64,000 nucleotides of DNA from Gordonia hydrophobica NBRC 16057 (GTDB lineage Bacteria; Actinomycetota; Actinomycetes; Mycobacteriales; Mycobacteriaceae). A model generated the notes under the pieces. The model saw only the letters and a program-made list of their open reading frames with translations. It ran no database searches and was not told the DNA's origin. Within the stretch, counting starts at the first letter, position 1, and every line of letters starts with the position of its first letter. The stretch is taken from contig NZ_BCWU01000003.1 in assembly GCF_001592365.1 (NCBI RefSeq), positions 62,001 to 126,000 of the forward strand. Direction: 5' to 3'. The position numbers were made by a program, and so were the translations under genes. Positions 45,754-53,490 of this stretch are shown piece after piece.

Positions 45754-46593
45754 TCATTTGACGCAGTACCCCGCGTCGACCTTGAGTTCGTTTCCGGTGA
45801 TGAAACGGGCCTCGTCGGAGGCGAGGAACAGCAGGGCGTTGCTGATGTCGATGGACTCGACCCACGGGACCGGGAGCGCGTTCGTGGTGGCGAAGACCGG
45901 TGCGGCCTGCTCCTTGGTCGGGTGCTCCTCGTCCGGCAGGAAGAGCCTGAACGTCGCCTCGTTGAGGATCATGTCGGTCGCCACCCCGGTCGGGTGAATC
46001 GAGTTGACCCGAATCGAGTGCGGCGCGAGTTCGAGCGCCAGCGTCTTCATCAGACCAACGACAGCGTGCTTGCTCGCCGTGTAGGGCGCCACGTTGGGCG
46101 TCCCCTTGATCCCGGCGGTCGAGCTGGTCAGCACGATCGACCCGCCCCTGCCCGCGTCGATCATCGCCGGTGTCACCGCCTTGCATGTGTGCCACACCCC
46201 GGTGATGTTGATGTCGAGGACGTCGCGCCAGTCGTCCTCGCTGACCTCGTGCGCCGGGTCCCCGAAGAGGAAGATCCCGGCGTTGGCGCTGACGATGTCG
46301 ATACCGCCGAAGTCGGTGACCCCGTCGGCGACCACCTTCGCGACGGCGTCGAAGTCCCGGACGTCGGCAGTCGCCGAGACGATCCGGCCGCCGAACTGCT
46401 TGACCCGATCGATGGTCTCGGCCATGTCGTCCGCGGAGGCACCCGGGTAGAGGCGTTCCGCGCTCGGCACCGGAGCGCACAGATCCAGCGCAATGATGTC
46501 GGCGCCCTCCTGCGCCAGCCGCACCGCGTGGCTGCGCCCCTGACCGCGCGCAGCCCCCGTGATGAAGGCGACCTTGCCGTCCAACCTGCCCAT
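45754..46593 (-). CDS. Mycofactocin-type SDR oxidoreductase
   Basis: The 279-aa SDR carries GAARGQGRSHAVRLAQEGADIIALD, the insertion SAERLYPGASADDMAETIDRV, SANAGIF, SSTAGIKGTPNVAPYTASKHAVVGLMK and ends DAGYCVK. This is the closest fit in the window to the mycofactocin-coupled SDR profile. It is the last gene of the NTF2/ligase/hydratase operon (57-bp gap) and may oxidise a hydroxylated ring or side chain. Confidence 0.87.
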   Translation of the reverse strand: MGRLDGKVAFITGAARGQGRSHAVRLAQEGADIIALDLCAPVPSAERLYPGASADDMAETIDRVKQFGGRIVSATADVRDFDAVAKVVADGVTDFGGIDIVSANAGIFLFGDPAHEVSEDDWRDVLDINITGVWHTCKAVTPAMIDAGRGGSIVLTSSTAGIKGTPNVAPYTASKHAVVGLMKTLALELAPHSIRVNSIHPTGVATDMILNEATFRLFLPDEEHPTKEQAAPVFATTNALPVPWVESIDISNALLFLASDEARFITGNELKVDAGYCVK

Positions 46594-46632
46594 CGTGTCT
46601 CCTCTCGTCGTGGCGCGGCGACGCCGCGCCCC

Positions 46633-46660
46633 CCGTCATGTGAACTTCCGTCATGTGAAC
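46633..46660. repeat. 13-bp tandem direct repeat at the end of the NTF2-like gene
   Basis: CCGTCATGTGAAC occurs twice, separated by TT. The second copy contains the last codons and stop of the gene at 46651, so the first copy is a short tandem duplication of that end. Confidence 0.7.
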
Positions 46661-47178
46661 CAACCGCCGGCCATCGCACGGGGCGCCTCGCCGGGCAGCC
46701 GGATCGGCTCGTCGGTGCACAGCACCTGGCCGTATCGATCGGCGCGACTGGCGTAGACGAAGCGGATACGCCGACGAGTGAAGACCCATCGACCGTCGTG
46801 CACCACGTACTCGTCCTCGTACTCGTGTGCGGCGACCACCACTCCACGACCGGTGACGAGTTCGGCGTGCCCGGTGGCGATCCCCGACCCGCGGTCTCCG
46901 GACACGTGCACCACGTGCGTCTCCGGTGTGTGCAGCATCCGTCGGAAGCCGCGCATCGACGCGGCCAGCAGGTCGAGCACCGCAGTCCGACCGATCGCCG
47001 CCTCACCGTCGCGATCGAGCACCGCGTCGGGGTGGAACATCAGCGTCAGCGCCGCCAGGTCGTGCGCATCGACGGCGATCGCGTACAGCTGGCCGAGGTC
47101 GCGCAGCGATTCGCGAGCCTGCGCATCCGTCTCGGAGATCGTGGTTCGTGCGCGGACCCAGGCCGCCAGATCAGTCAC
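46651..47178 (-). CDS. NTF2-like (SnoaL-type) protein
   Basis: A 175-aa member of the cone-shaped NTF2-like superfamily: an N-terminal helix pair (LRDLGQLYAIAVDAHDLAALTLMFHPDAVLDRDGEAAIG, split by the family landmark FHPDA), then HVVHVSGDRGSGIATGHAELV, and RWVFTRRRIRFVY. Family members include ketosteroid isomerase, limonene epoxide hydrolase and polyketide cyclases, but the catalytic residues are not conserved enough here to choose. GTG start overlapping the thioesterase stop (GTGA). Confidence 0.75.
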   Translation of the reverse strand: MTDLAAWVRARTTISETDAQARESLRDLGQLYAIAVDAHDLAALTLMFHPDAVLDRDGEAAIGRTAVLDLLAASMRGFRRMLHTPETHVVHVSGDRGSGIATGHAELVTGRGVVVAAHEYEDEYVVHDGRWVFTRRRIRFVYASRADRYGQVLCTDEPIRLPGEAPRAMAGGWFT

Positions 47179-47648
47179 GGAGTCTCGAAGCTCGGCGGCG
47201 GAAGAGTGCCGAGGACGTCGCGCAGCCGCTGCGGGATCGGTGCCTTGCCGAAGTCCGCGTCCCGGACCGCAAACGTCATCTGCCCCCTCGTGACCAGTTC
47301 GTCGCCACGGGTGAACTCGAATCCGACGGTGTACGACGAGGCGCCGATCCGGTCGGCCACCGCCTGGCAGCGCAGACGGTCGAACACCGTGACGGTCTGG
47401 GTGTACTGCGCGGACGAACTCAGACCCACGGTGATCACCCCGAGATCAGCCAGCAGCTCACCGCTGCGCAGTCCGTTCGCGAACAACCAACTGGTGTAGC
47501 AGCGTTCCATCCATCGGTAGTAGATGCCGAAGTACGCGATGCCGAGGACGTCGCAGTCACCGTAGGCGAGTTGAAAGTCGAGGGTGCCGCCCGCGATCGG
47601 GTCCGACTGGTGTTGTTCTCCGGGGTCGCTCACGGACACGCCTTTCAC
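47175..47648 (-). CDS. Acyl-CoA thioesterase, hotdog fold
   Basis: A 157-aa protein of the 4-hydroxybenzoyl-CoA thioesterase/YbgC type. The diagnostic segment is FQLAYGDCDVLGIAYFGIYYRWMERC, where Asp in the D-x-D-x-x-G motif is the catalytic carboxylate. VITVGLSSSAQYTQTVTV and GFEFTRGDELVTRGQMTFAV complete the fold. It would hydrolyse or remove a dead-end acyl-CoA. The GTG at 47648 overlaps the MaoC stop (GTGA); frames open further upstream lie within that gene. Confidence 0.83.
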   Translation of the reverse strand: MKGVSVSDPGEQHQSDPIAGGTLDFQLAYGDCDVLGIAYFGIYYRWMERCYTSWLFANGLRSGELLADLGVITVGLSSSAQYTQTVTVFDRLRCQAVADRIGASSYTVGFEFTRGDELVTRGQMTFAVRDADFGKAPIPQRLRDVLGTLPPPSFETP

Positions 47649-48061
47649 TCGTTGTTGTCCAGGTAGACGGTCGCTGTTCCGGTGACCGCGCGCTCGGCGT
47701 CGAGCACGTCCAACCACACGTCGCAGCCGACCAGGAGGCCCCCGTCGACGGCCTGGTCGATCGCCGTCACCCGCGCGCCCGCACGCACGGTCTGGCCGCC
47801 GAAGACGTTGCCCAGGAATCGACTTCGGAAATCGCGGATTCGATCCCGGCCGCCGGCCCAGTCCGCCAGCATCGACTGGATGTAGCCCATGTTCAGCGGC
47901 CCCTGATTCACCGGAGCGTCGCCGAGGCCGAGCTGGGCGACCACCCGGGTGTCCCAGTGGATCGGATTGGGATCTTCCAGCAGCGCCGCCATGATCTTCA
48001 TCTTCTCTGCGTCGACGACGATCGCGTCGCCGGTCACGGTGTCTCCGATCGCGACTCTCAC
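47645..48061 (-). CDS. MaoC-like hydratase subunit (C-terminal type)
   Basis: A 138-aa hotdog protein with the hydratase motif MAALLEDPNPIHWDTRVVAQLGLGDAPVNQGPLNMGY: Asp and His in the D-x4-H arrangement. The gene before it encodes the N-terminal, FAS1-like half. Such pairs form heteromeric enoyl-CoA hydratases for bulky substrates, as in ChsH1-ChsH2 of steroid degradation. GTG start at 48061 overlaps the previous stop by 4 bp, so the two chains are made together. Confidence 0.83.
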   Translation of the reverse strand: MRVAIGDTVTGDAIVVDAEKMKIMAALLEDPNPIHWDTRVVAQLGLGDAPVNQGPLNMGYIQSMLADWAGGRDRIRDFRSRFLGNVFGGQTVRAGARVTAIDQAVDGGLLVGCDVWLDVLDAERAVTGTATVYLDNNE

Positions 48062-48495
48062 AGCGTCCCCTTCCGCGGCAGCACCAGAGAGTTCCAGCAG
48101 GTCGCCACGGCTTCGTCGGCGCGCCACAGGTCGAACTCGTATCCCACGATGTCGAAGGTCCCGGTCCGCCTGCCGACCTTGCGCTCGAAGGAGGTGATCT
48201 GCCCGGTCACCCGGTAGGCGCCGCAGACCAGCGGACGATGAAGGGTGGTCCGGTGCTCACCGAACATGGGGCCGTCCGCCGCGGTCGCATCGAACCATCC
48301 GAACAGTTCGTCCCACGTCATCCCCTTGCCGCCGACCGAGGCCATCCACGCCAGGATCGGGTGCGGTGTGGGATCGGCCGGATCGGCGCCGAGCGCGTCA
48401 GCGACCAACCAGGCCCGCCACGGCGCGATCGTGTACTCGCCGCCGGGAAACGGCCTGCCGATCAGTGCACGGTACCGGTCGAGGTCCTCAGACAT
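48058..48495 (-). CDS. FAS1-like/MaoC N-terminal hydratase subunit
   Basis: A 145-aa hotdog-fold protein of the MaoC_dehydrat_N type: ALIGRPFPGGEYTIAPWRAWLVADALG, HPILAWMASVGGKGMTWDELFGWFD, and EHRTTLHRPLVCGAYRVTGQITSFERKVGRRTG. It lacks the D-x4-H catalytic motif and should be the structural partner of the following MaoC subunit. The ATG overlaps the ligase stop by 8 bp. The substrate is probably a ring-bearing or branched enoyl-CoA, by comparison with steroid side-chain hydratases. Confidence 0.8.
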   Translation of the reverse strand: MSEDLDRYRALIGRPFPGGEYTIAPWRAWLVADALGADPADPTPHPILAWMASVGGKGMTWDELFGWFDATAADGPMFGEHRTTLHRPLVCGAYRVTGQITSFERKVGRRTGTFDIVGYEFDLWRADEAVATCWNSLVLPRKGTL

Positions 48496-50038
48496 TCGTC
48501 GTGTGGCCTTCCCAGTAGGGGCGACGCAGTTCGCGTTTGAGGATCTTGCCGGTCGGGGCCTTCGGCAGTTCGGCGACGAACTCGATCGAGCGCGGCTTCT
48601 GGTACCCGGCGAGGTTCGCGCGCGCTTGGTCGATCAAGTCCTGCTCGCTGGCCTCGTGACCGGGTTTGAGGACCACGAAGCCCTTGACCGACTCGCCCCA
48701 CTCCTCATCGGGCACGCCGATCACGGCGCATTCCAGCACCGCCGGATGCGTCGCGATGGCCTCTTCAACCTGGACCGAGTAGATGTTCTCGCCGCCGGAG
48801 ATGATCATGTCCTTGGCCCGGTCGACGATGAACACGTAACGCTCATCGTCCCAGGTGGCGATGTCGCCGGTCCACATCCAGCCATCGCGCAGAGTGCGCT
48901 CGGTCTGCTCGGGTCTGTTCAGATAGCCGATCATGTTGGCCGGGCTCTTCACGATGATCTCCCCGGGCGTCGCATTGTCAGTGGGCACGGGATCACCGGT
49001 CAGCGGATCGACCACCTGGACCCGCGTGACGAAGCCCTCGCGACCGCAGGACCGGAGCCGTTCGGTGTGGACACCCCGCACCGCGTCGAGGTGGTCTTCC
49101 TGAGACAGGAAGGTCATCGTCGTGCCTTCGGTCTGTCCGTAGCCCTGGATAAGGGTGCAGGGGAACGAGTCGAGCGCCTGCCGCACGATGTTCGACGGCA
49201 TCGGACCGCCGCCGTACTGGATGTTGCGAAGGCTCGACAGGTCGTACGACGCGAAGTTCTTCTGCGCCATCATCCAGTTGAGCATCGTGGTGACGCCGAG
49301 GAAGGCTGACACCTTCTCGGCCTCGATGAGATTGAGTGCCAACTCGGGTTCGAAGTTCATCAGCACCAGCGGGCATCCGTGCTTCAGGTAATTCATCGCC
49401 AGCACGATCGGGATGTGGTACATCTGCCCGGTCAGCATGTACACGTCGGTTGCGACGATCCGCTCGGCGACGGTCTGGTTGAGCATGCCCGCGGCCGCGC
49501 TGGCGTGGGTGTGCAGCGCGCCCTTCGACGGTCCGGTGGTCCCACCGGTGTAGAGCAGAAAGAACGGGTCCTCATCGGCGACCGGGATCCGGATCTCGTC
49601 GGCGGATGCGGCGTCGACCATCTCGTGGAGGGTGCCGTCGCCGTCGGCGCCGAACGAGAGCCAGTGCGGAATGTCGACCATCCCCTGCAGTTCGTGCATC
49701 ACTTCCACGAACTCGCCTTCGGCGATCAGTACCTTCGGTCGAGCGTCGCCGAGCAGTTCCGCCAGTGCCGGGGTGGCCAGTCGCCAGTTCAGCGGCTGGG
49801 TGACCAGTCCGGCGCGGCCCGCCGCGAAGTAGAGCGCTTGAAACTCCACGCAGTTGCGGGAGATCATCGCGACGACGTCGCCTTTGACGAGCCCGAGCGA
49901 CAGCAGACCGTTCGCCATCGTACGGACGAGGTCGTCCAGTTCACGCCATGTCACGCGGCGGTCGTTCTGAGCGTCGTAGACGGCGTGCCGGTCCGGTGTG
50001 AGGGCCGCCCACTTGGCGGGGATCAGGCCTTGGTTCAT
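48488..50038 (-). CDS. AMP-forming acyl-CoA synthetase
   Basis: The 516-aa ligase has P-loop LLYTGGTTGPSKGALHTH, adenylate motif LIQGYGQTEGT, hinge DRAKDMIISGGENIYSVQVEEA and C-terminal Lys in APTGKILKREL. All catalytic elements are present. It heads the hydratase genes with an 8-bp overlap, so it probably makes the CoA ester that the MaoC pair hydrates. It is the third CoA ligase of the window and differs from the others in its YGQTE and GGENIYS motifs, nearer to medium-chain or ring-acid ligases (FadD3/FadD17-like). Confidence 0.9.
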   Translation of the reverse strand: MNQGLIPAKWAALTPDRHAVYDAQNDRRVTWRELDDLVRTMANGLLSLGLVKGDVVAMISRNCVEFQALYFAAGRAGLVTQPLNWRLATPALAELLGDARPKVLIAEGEFVEVMHELQGMVDIPHWLSFGADGDGTLHEMVDAASADEIRIPVADEDPFFLLYTGGTTGPSKGALHTHASAAAGMLNQTVAERIVATDVYMLTGQMYHIPIVLAMNYLKHGCPLVLMNFEPELALNLIEAEKVSAFLGVTTMLNWMMAQKNFASYDLSSLRNIQYGGGPMPSNIVRQALDSFPCTLIQGYGQTEGTTMTFLSQEDHLDAVRGVHTERLRSCGREGFVTRVQVVDPLTGDPVPTDNATPGEIIVKSPANMIGYLNRPEQTERTLRDGWMWTGDIATWDDERYVFIVDRAKDMIISGGENIYSVQVEEAIATHPAVLECAVIGVPDEEWGESVKGFVVLKPGHEASEQDLIDQARANLAGYQKPRSIEFVAELPKAPTGKILKRELRRPYWEGHTTNV

Positions 50039-50052
50039 GATCCGGTCCTCGC

Positions 50053-50457
50053 TCAGTAGGGACGGTCGAGTTCGAGGTCGAGGGCGCGGAACCTCAGGTC
50101 CTCGTCGTCACCGACGATCTCGAGGCGGTAGACGCCCGCGGTGAGCACGCGGATCTCGCCGTTCTCGGTCGCGAGGAGCGTCAAGTAGTGCGTGGTCTTG
50201 GTGACGCCGTCGACGTCGGGGTGAACGATGAGGTTGCTGTTGACGTGCCGACGCTGGTCGGTCTGCGTGCGCGCAGACTGCTCCATGAGGGCCATGATGG
50301 CGTCCCGACCGTCGAAGGTGACCGGGTCGCTGCCGGGCAGGGTCATCCGGAAGACCGCGTCGTCGGTGAAACACGCGGCGATCGCCTCCATATCGGCGGT
50401 GTCGTAGCTGAGGGAGTAGCGGCTGATCAGGTTCTCAATGGATCCACGGTTGCGCAT
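50053..50457 (-). CDS. NTF2-like (SnoaL-type) protein
   Basis: A 134-aa NTF2-like protein: SIENLISRYSLSYDTADMEAIAACFTDDAVFRM, then FDGRDAIMALMEQSARTQ and HVNSNLIVHPDVDGV. It is the shortest and most canonical of the four NTF2-like genes in this operon. No unique catalytic motif. Gap of 14 bp to the ligase. Confidence 0.78.
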   Translation of the reverse strand: MRNRGSIENLISRYSLSYDTADMEAIAACFTDDAVFRMTLPGSDPVTFDGRDAIMALMEQSARTQTDQRRHVNSNLIVHPDVDGVTKTTHYLTLLATENGEIRVLTAGVYRLEIVGDDEDLRFRALDLELDRPY

Positions 50458-50542
50458 GAGGCGCCTTTCTCGGTCGGGTGGGTGCAGATGACGGGCGGGA
50501 GCAGGGGTGTGGACGGAGAGGCGATGGCGAACAAGACGCGAG

Positions 50543-51115
50543 TCATCGCGTGGCCAGGGACCGCAGCCAGGACAGGTCGCCGCCGGCCAGCACCGACGGC
50601 CAGTCTGCGGGCCTCGGGTCGCCGTAGGCGAGGTTGCGCTCGTCGGACGACATCACAGCCACGTACTGATCAGCGGGCGTGTAGTAGCAGTACGACATCA
50701 CCCGGTCGGCGATCCGCCAGCCGACGCCGGTGCGTCGGTACCGGTCTCGGTACCGCAGGCCGACGATCATCGGCGTCCCGTTGCGGACCACCTCGGCGTG
50801 TCCGGTCGTGGTGCCCGTCGCGGCGGACGGGTTTCCGTCGGGCTCGACGGCATCGAACTCCACCAGCGTTCCGTGGGAATAGTGAAACGTCGGACCGAGT
50901 GCGTCGAACCGTCCTTGATATGTCTCCGTGATCGCCGTGAGCCCGGTGGCGTCGAAGACCCCGTCGCCGGAGCCGAGATGTGCGTCGTCGGTGAAGAGAC
51001 GCGGCAGTGCGCCGAGCTCCCGTTCGTCCATCACATGGAAGTACAGCAGGACCAGATCTGTGATGGCCTGACGGTCTTCGAGCCGTCTGATTCTCGCGTC
51101 GAGGTCGGCGGTCAT
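50543..51115 (-). CDS. NTF2-like (SnoaL-type) protein
   Basis: A 190-aa NTF2-like protein beginning with a coiled helix (LDARIRRLEDRQAITDLVLLYFHVMDERELGALPRLFTDDAHLG, split by the FTDDA landmark) and containing YSHGTLVEFDAV, GHAEVVRNG, RYRDRYRRTGVGWRIADRVMSY. The gene before it ends in an ATGA overlap with its start. A C-terminal tail of about 35 residues (DWPSVLAGGDLSWLRSLATR) exceeds the minimal fold. Function unknown; family context suggests isomerase, dehydratase or epoxide hydrolase-like chemistry. Confidence 0.77.
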   Translation of the reverse strand: MTADLDARIRRLEDRQAITDLVLLYFHVMDERELGALPRLFTDDAHLGSGDGVFDATGLTAITETYQGRFDALGPTFHYSHGTLVEFDAVEPDGNPSAATGTTTGHAEVVRNGTPMIVGLRYRDRYRRTGVGWRIADRVMSYCYYTPADQYVAVMSSDERNLAYGDPRPADWPSVLAGGDLSWLRSLATR

Positions 51116-51591
51116 CGGTCTACTGATCCGAAGGAGTCGATCGCGACCGGCGCGAGCATTGCCTCGCCGAAGAGTGCAGTACGCACCACCGCGATGCGTT
51201 TCGCGGTGAGGATCCAGCGCTCACCCGAGTGAACCATGGTGTCGTGGTAGCGACCCCAGATCTGTCGGGCGCCGCCCGCGGTGTGAGTGGTGATGGCCAC
51301 GAACGCCGATCTGACGTCCACCGTGCCGTCGTCGTTGGCCTTCGCGACGATATTCGTCGCCATGTGCTGCGCGTTCTCCACATCGGACGCCGCGAACCGC
51401 CGGTACAGGTCGAGGAACGCCTCACTCCCCCACTGGGTGCCGTCATGCCTGGTCAGTTCGATGTCGGGGTGGATGATCTGCGCCAGGCCGGCGAGATCTT
51501 TGGCGTCGACGAGCGACTGGTACTCGTACAGCAGTTCCGCGGCAGCGAAGTGGATCGTCATCGGATCGGTGTGGTCGGACAACACGGGCAT
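51112..51591 (-). CDS. NTF2-like (SnoaL-type) protein, first gene of the operon
   Basis: About 159 aa, NTF2-like: FAAAELLYEYQSLVDAKDLAGLAQIIHPDIELTRHDGTQWGS, split by the family landmark IHPDI, then IVAKANDDGTVDVRSAFVAITTH and GRYHDTMVHSGERWILTAKRI. The start is uncertain. The ATG at 51591 has AAGGG immediately before it, which is too close; a GTG at 51585 has that site at 6 nt and may be the true start. It leads a nine-gene minus-strand operon and has an AT-rich element upstream. Confidence 0.72.
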   Translation of the reverse strand: MPVLSDHTDPMTIHFAAAELLYEYQSLVDAKDLAGLAQIIHPDIELTRHDGTQWGSEAFLDLYRRFAASDVENAQHMATNIVAKANDDGTVDVRSAFVAITTHTAGGARQIWGRYHDTMVHSGERWILTAKRIAVVRTALFGEAMLAPVAIDSFGSVDR

Positions 51592-51618
51592 CCCTTCAAG
51601 TGAGACATCGTCCCTTGC

Positions 51619-51636
51619 AATGATGCATATCAATCG
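51619..51636. promoter_or_regulatory. Weak AT-rich element, site H
   Basis: AATGATGCATATCAATCG, about 28 bp upstream of the NTF2-led operon; TGAT-GCAT-ATCA is symmetric. It matches the other island sites less well. Confidence 0.25.
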
Positions 51637-51700
51637 GAGGGACGGGTGACGAATGGCGACAACCCTTCAAATGAACTCTCGATTCACCCAAAGGCCTTCC

Positions 51701-51719
51701 TAATGATTATTACCATGCG
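51701..51719. promoter_or_regulatory. Candidate AT-rich operator, site D (BVMO 1)
   Basis: TAATGATTATTACCATGCG, 102 bp upstream of the first BVMO. It shares ATGATTAT and TTACCA with sites A and E, but with a shorter centre. Confidence 0.4.
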
Positions 51720-51821
51720 TATAGTTTGTGTCACACCGTTTCGGCCGTACCCGTTGCACGAAGCCGAAGCGCAACACATCCCCGACGTCACGCCGCCTCG
51801 AAACAAGGAGCACCGATCCGC

Positions 51822-53438
51822 ATGTCAGCAACTCCGTCGCACACCGATTACGACGTCCTCGTCGTCGGTGCAGGCTTCTCCGGCCTGTACCTGCTCCACC
51901 GGCTCCGATCGGAAGGCCATAGGGTTCGCGTCGTCGAGCGCGCACCGGAGGTCGGCGGCACCTGGTATTGGAACCGGTATCCGGGCGCCCGATGCGACGT
52001 CGAAAGCGTCGACTACTCCTACAGTTGGGACGAGGATCTCCAGCAGGAGTGGGACTGGACCGAGAAGTACCCCGCACAGCACGACATCCTCGCCTATCTC
52101 ACCCATGTCGCCGACCGGTTCGACCTACGGAAGGACATCGACTTCGAGACCACCCTGACCGGTGCGGAATGGGACGAGTCGACATCCGTCTGGACGGCTA
52201 CCGCGTCCGATGGACGCCGGTACCGCGCTCGCTTCCTGCTCATGGCCGTCGGCTGTCTCTCGGTCCCCAAGGACATCGACCTCCCCGGCTTCGATGCCTT
52301 CACCGGCCGCGTTCTGCGGACCTACGACTGGCCCGAGGGCGAGGACCTCGCGGGCCACCGAGTCGGCGTCGTCGGAACCGGTTCGACGGGCGCTCAGGTG
52401 ATCCCCGCACTCGCCAAGACCGTCGCCGACCTCACCGTGGTGCAGCGCACCCCCAACTTCGTCATCCCGACGCGGAACCGTCCGTTGAACGACGGCGAGC
52501 TCGACGAGATCAAGGCCGACTACCCGGATCGTCGCGTCCGGAACCGGACACACCCGGCCGGCGTCTTCCGTGACGACAACCCCAAGACCACGTTCGAGGT
52601 CGACGACGCAGAGCGAGAGGCGACCTTCCAAGAGCGCTGGGACGGCGGCGGAATCAACTTCCTCGGGTCCTTCGCGGACCTGATGTTCGATCAGGCCGCC
52701 AACGATGCCGTGGCCGAGTTCGTCCATGCGAAGATCGACGAGACCGTGGACGATCCGACGACCGCCGACGCACTCAAGCCGATGAGCTATCCGCTGGGGG
52801 CCAAGCGTCCGGTCGTCGCGACCGACTACTACGAAACCTACAACCGCGACAACGTCCGACTCGTCGACGTGAAGACGACACCGCTGGACACCTTCACCCC
52901 GACCGGATTCCGTCTCGCGGACGGCACCGAGTACCAGGTCGACACGATGGTGCTCGCCACCGGCTTCGACGCCTTCACCGGAGCCTTCACCACGGTGGAC
53001 ATCCGCGGTACCGGAGGGCGCCGACTGTCGGACATCTGGAATCAGGACGGCGCCAAGACCCATCTCGGCCTCGGCGCTGCCGGATTCCCGAACATGATCA
53101 TCGTCGCCGGCGTCGGCAGTCCGTCGGTGCTGGCGAACATGATCACCGCCATCGAACAGCACGTCGAGTGGATCTCCCGACTGCTCGACACGATGCGTTC
53201 CGAGGGATACACGACGATCGAGGCGCAGGAGGACGCCCAGGAGGCCTGGGTGCAGACCGTCGAAGAGGTGGCCGGAATGACGCTGTGGCCCAACGGCGAC
53301 TCCGGTTCCTGGTATCGCGGTGCGAACATCGACGGCAAGGTTCAGATCTTCATGCCGTACGCCGCGGGGGTCGTCGAGTACGGTGCCGCCATCGACAAGT
53401 CGGCCGCGAACGGATACGAAGGCTTCATCCTGTCCTGA
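51822..53438 (+). CDS. Flavin-binding monooxygenase, Baeyer-Villiger type, with altered fingerprint
   Basis: The 538-aa protein has both Rossmann motifs (VLVVGAGFSGLYL near residue 12; VGVVGTGSTGAQV near 187), GGTWYWNRYPGARCDVES, and the late ATGFD motif, as in cyclohexanone monooxygenases, which insert oxygen next to a ketone using NADPH and FAD. The BVMO fingerprint F-x-G-x3-H-x3-W-P reads FTGRVLRTYDWP: Arg166 (CGG) stands where His is nearly invariant. The rest of the site is normal. It could be a BVMO with changed activity or another flavin monooxygenase. ATG at 51822 after AAGGAG. It is followed by an aldehyde dehydrogenase. Confidence 0.85.
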   Translation: MSATPSHTDYDVLVVGAGFSGLYLLHRLRSEGHRVRVVERAPEVGGTWYWNRYPGARCDVESVDYSYSWDEDLQQEWDWTEKYPAQHDILAYLTHVADRFDLRKDIDFETTLTGAEWDESTSVWTATASDGRRYRARFLLMAVGCLSVPKDIDLPGFDAFTGRVLRTYDWPEGEDLAGHRVGVVGTGSTGAQVIPALAKTVADLTVVQRTPNFVIPTRNRPLNDGELDEIKADYPDRRVRNRTHPAGVFRDDNPKTTFEVDDAEREATFQERWDGGGINFLGSFADLMFDQAANDAVAEFVHAKIDETVDDPTTADALKPMSYPLGAKRPVVATDYYETYNRDNVRLVDVKTTPLDTFTPTGFRLADGTEYQVDTMVLATGFDAFTGAFTTVDIRGTGGRRLSDIWNQDGAKTHLGLGAAGFPNMIIVAGVGSPSVLANMITAIEQHVEWISRLLDTMRSEGYTTIEAQEDAQEAWVQTVEEVAGMTLWPNGDSGSWYRGANIDGKVQIFMPYAAGVVEYGAAIDKSAANGYEGFILS

Positions 53439-53490
53439 CCCATATCCTCCCCCACCCGAACCCGCACACTCCCACACAGAAGAGGACTTC

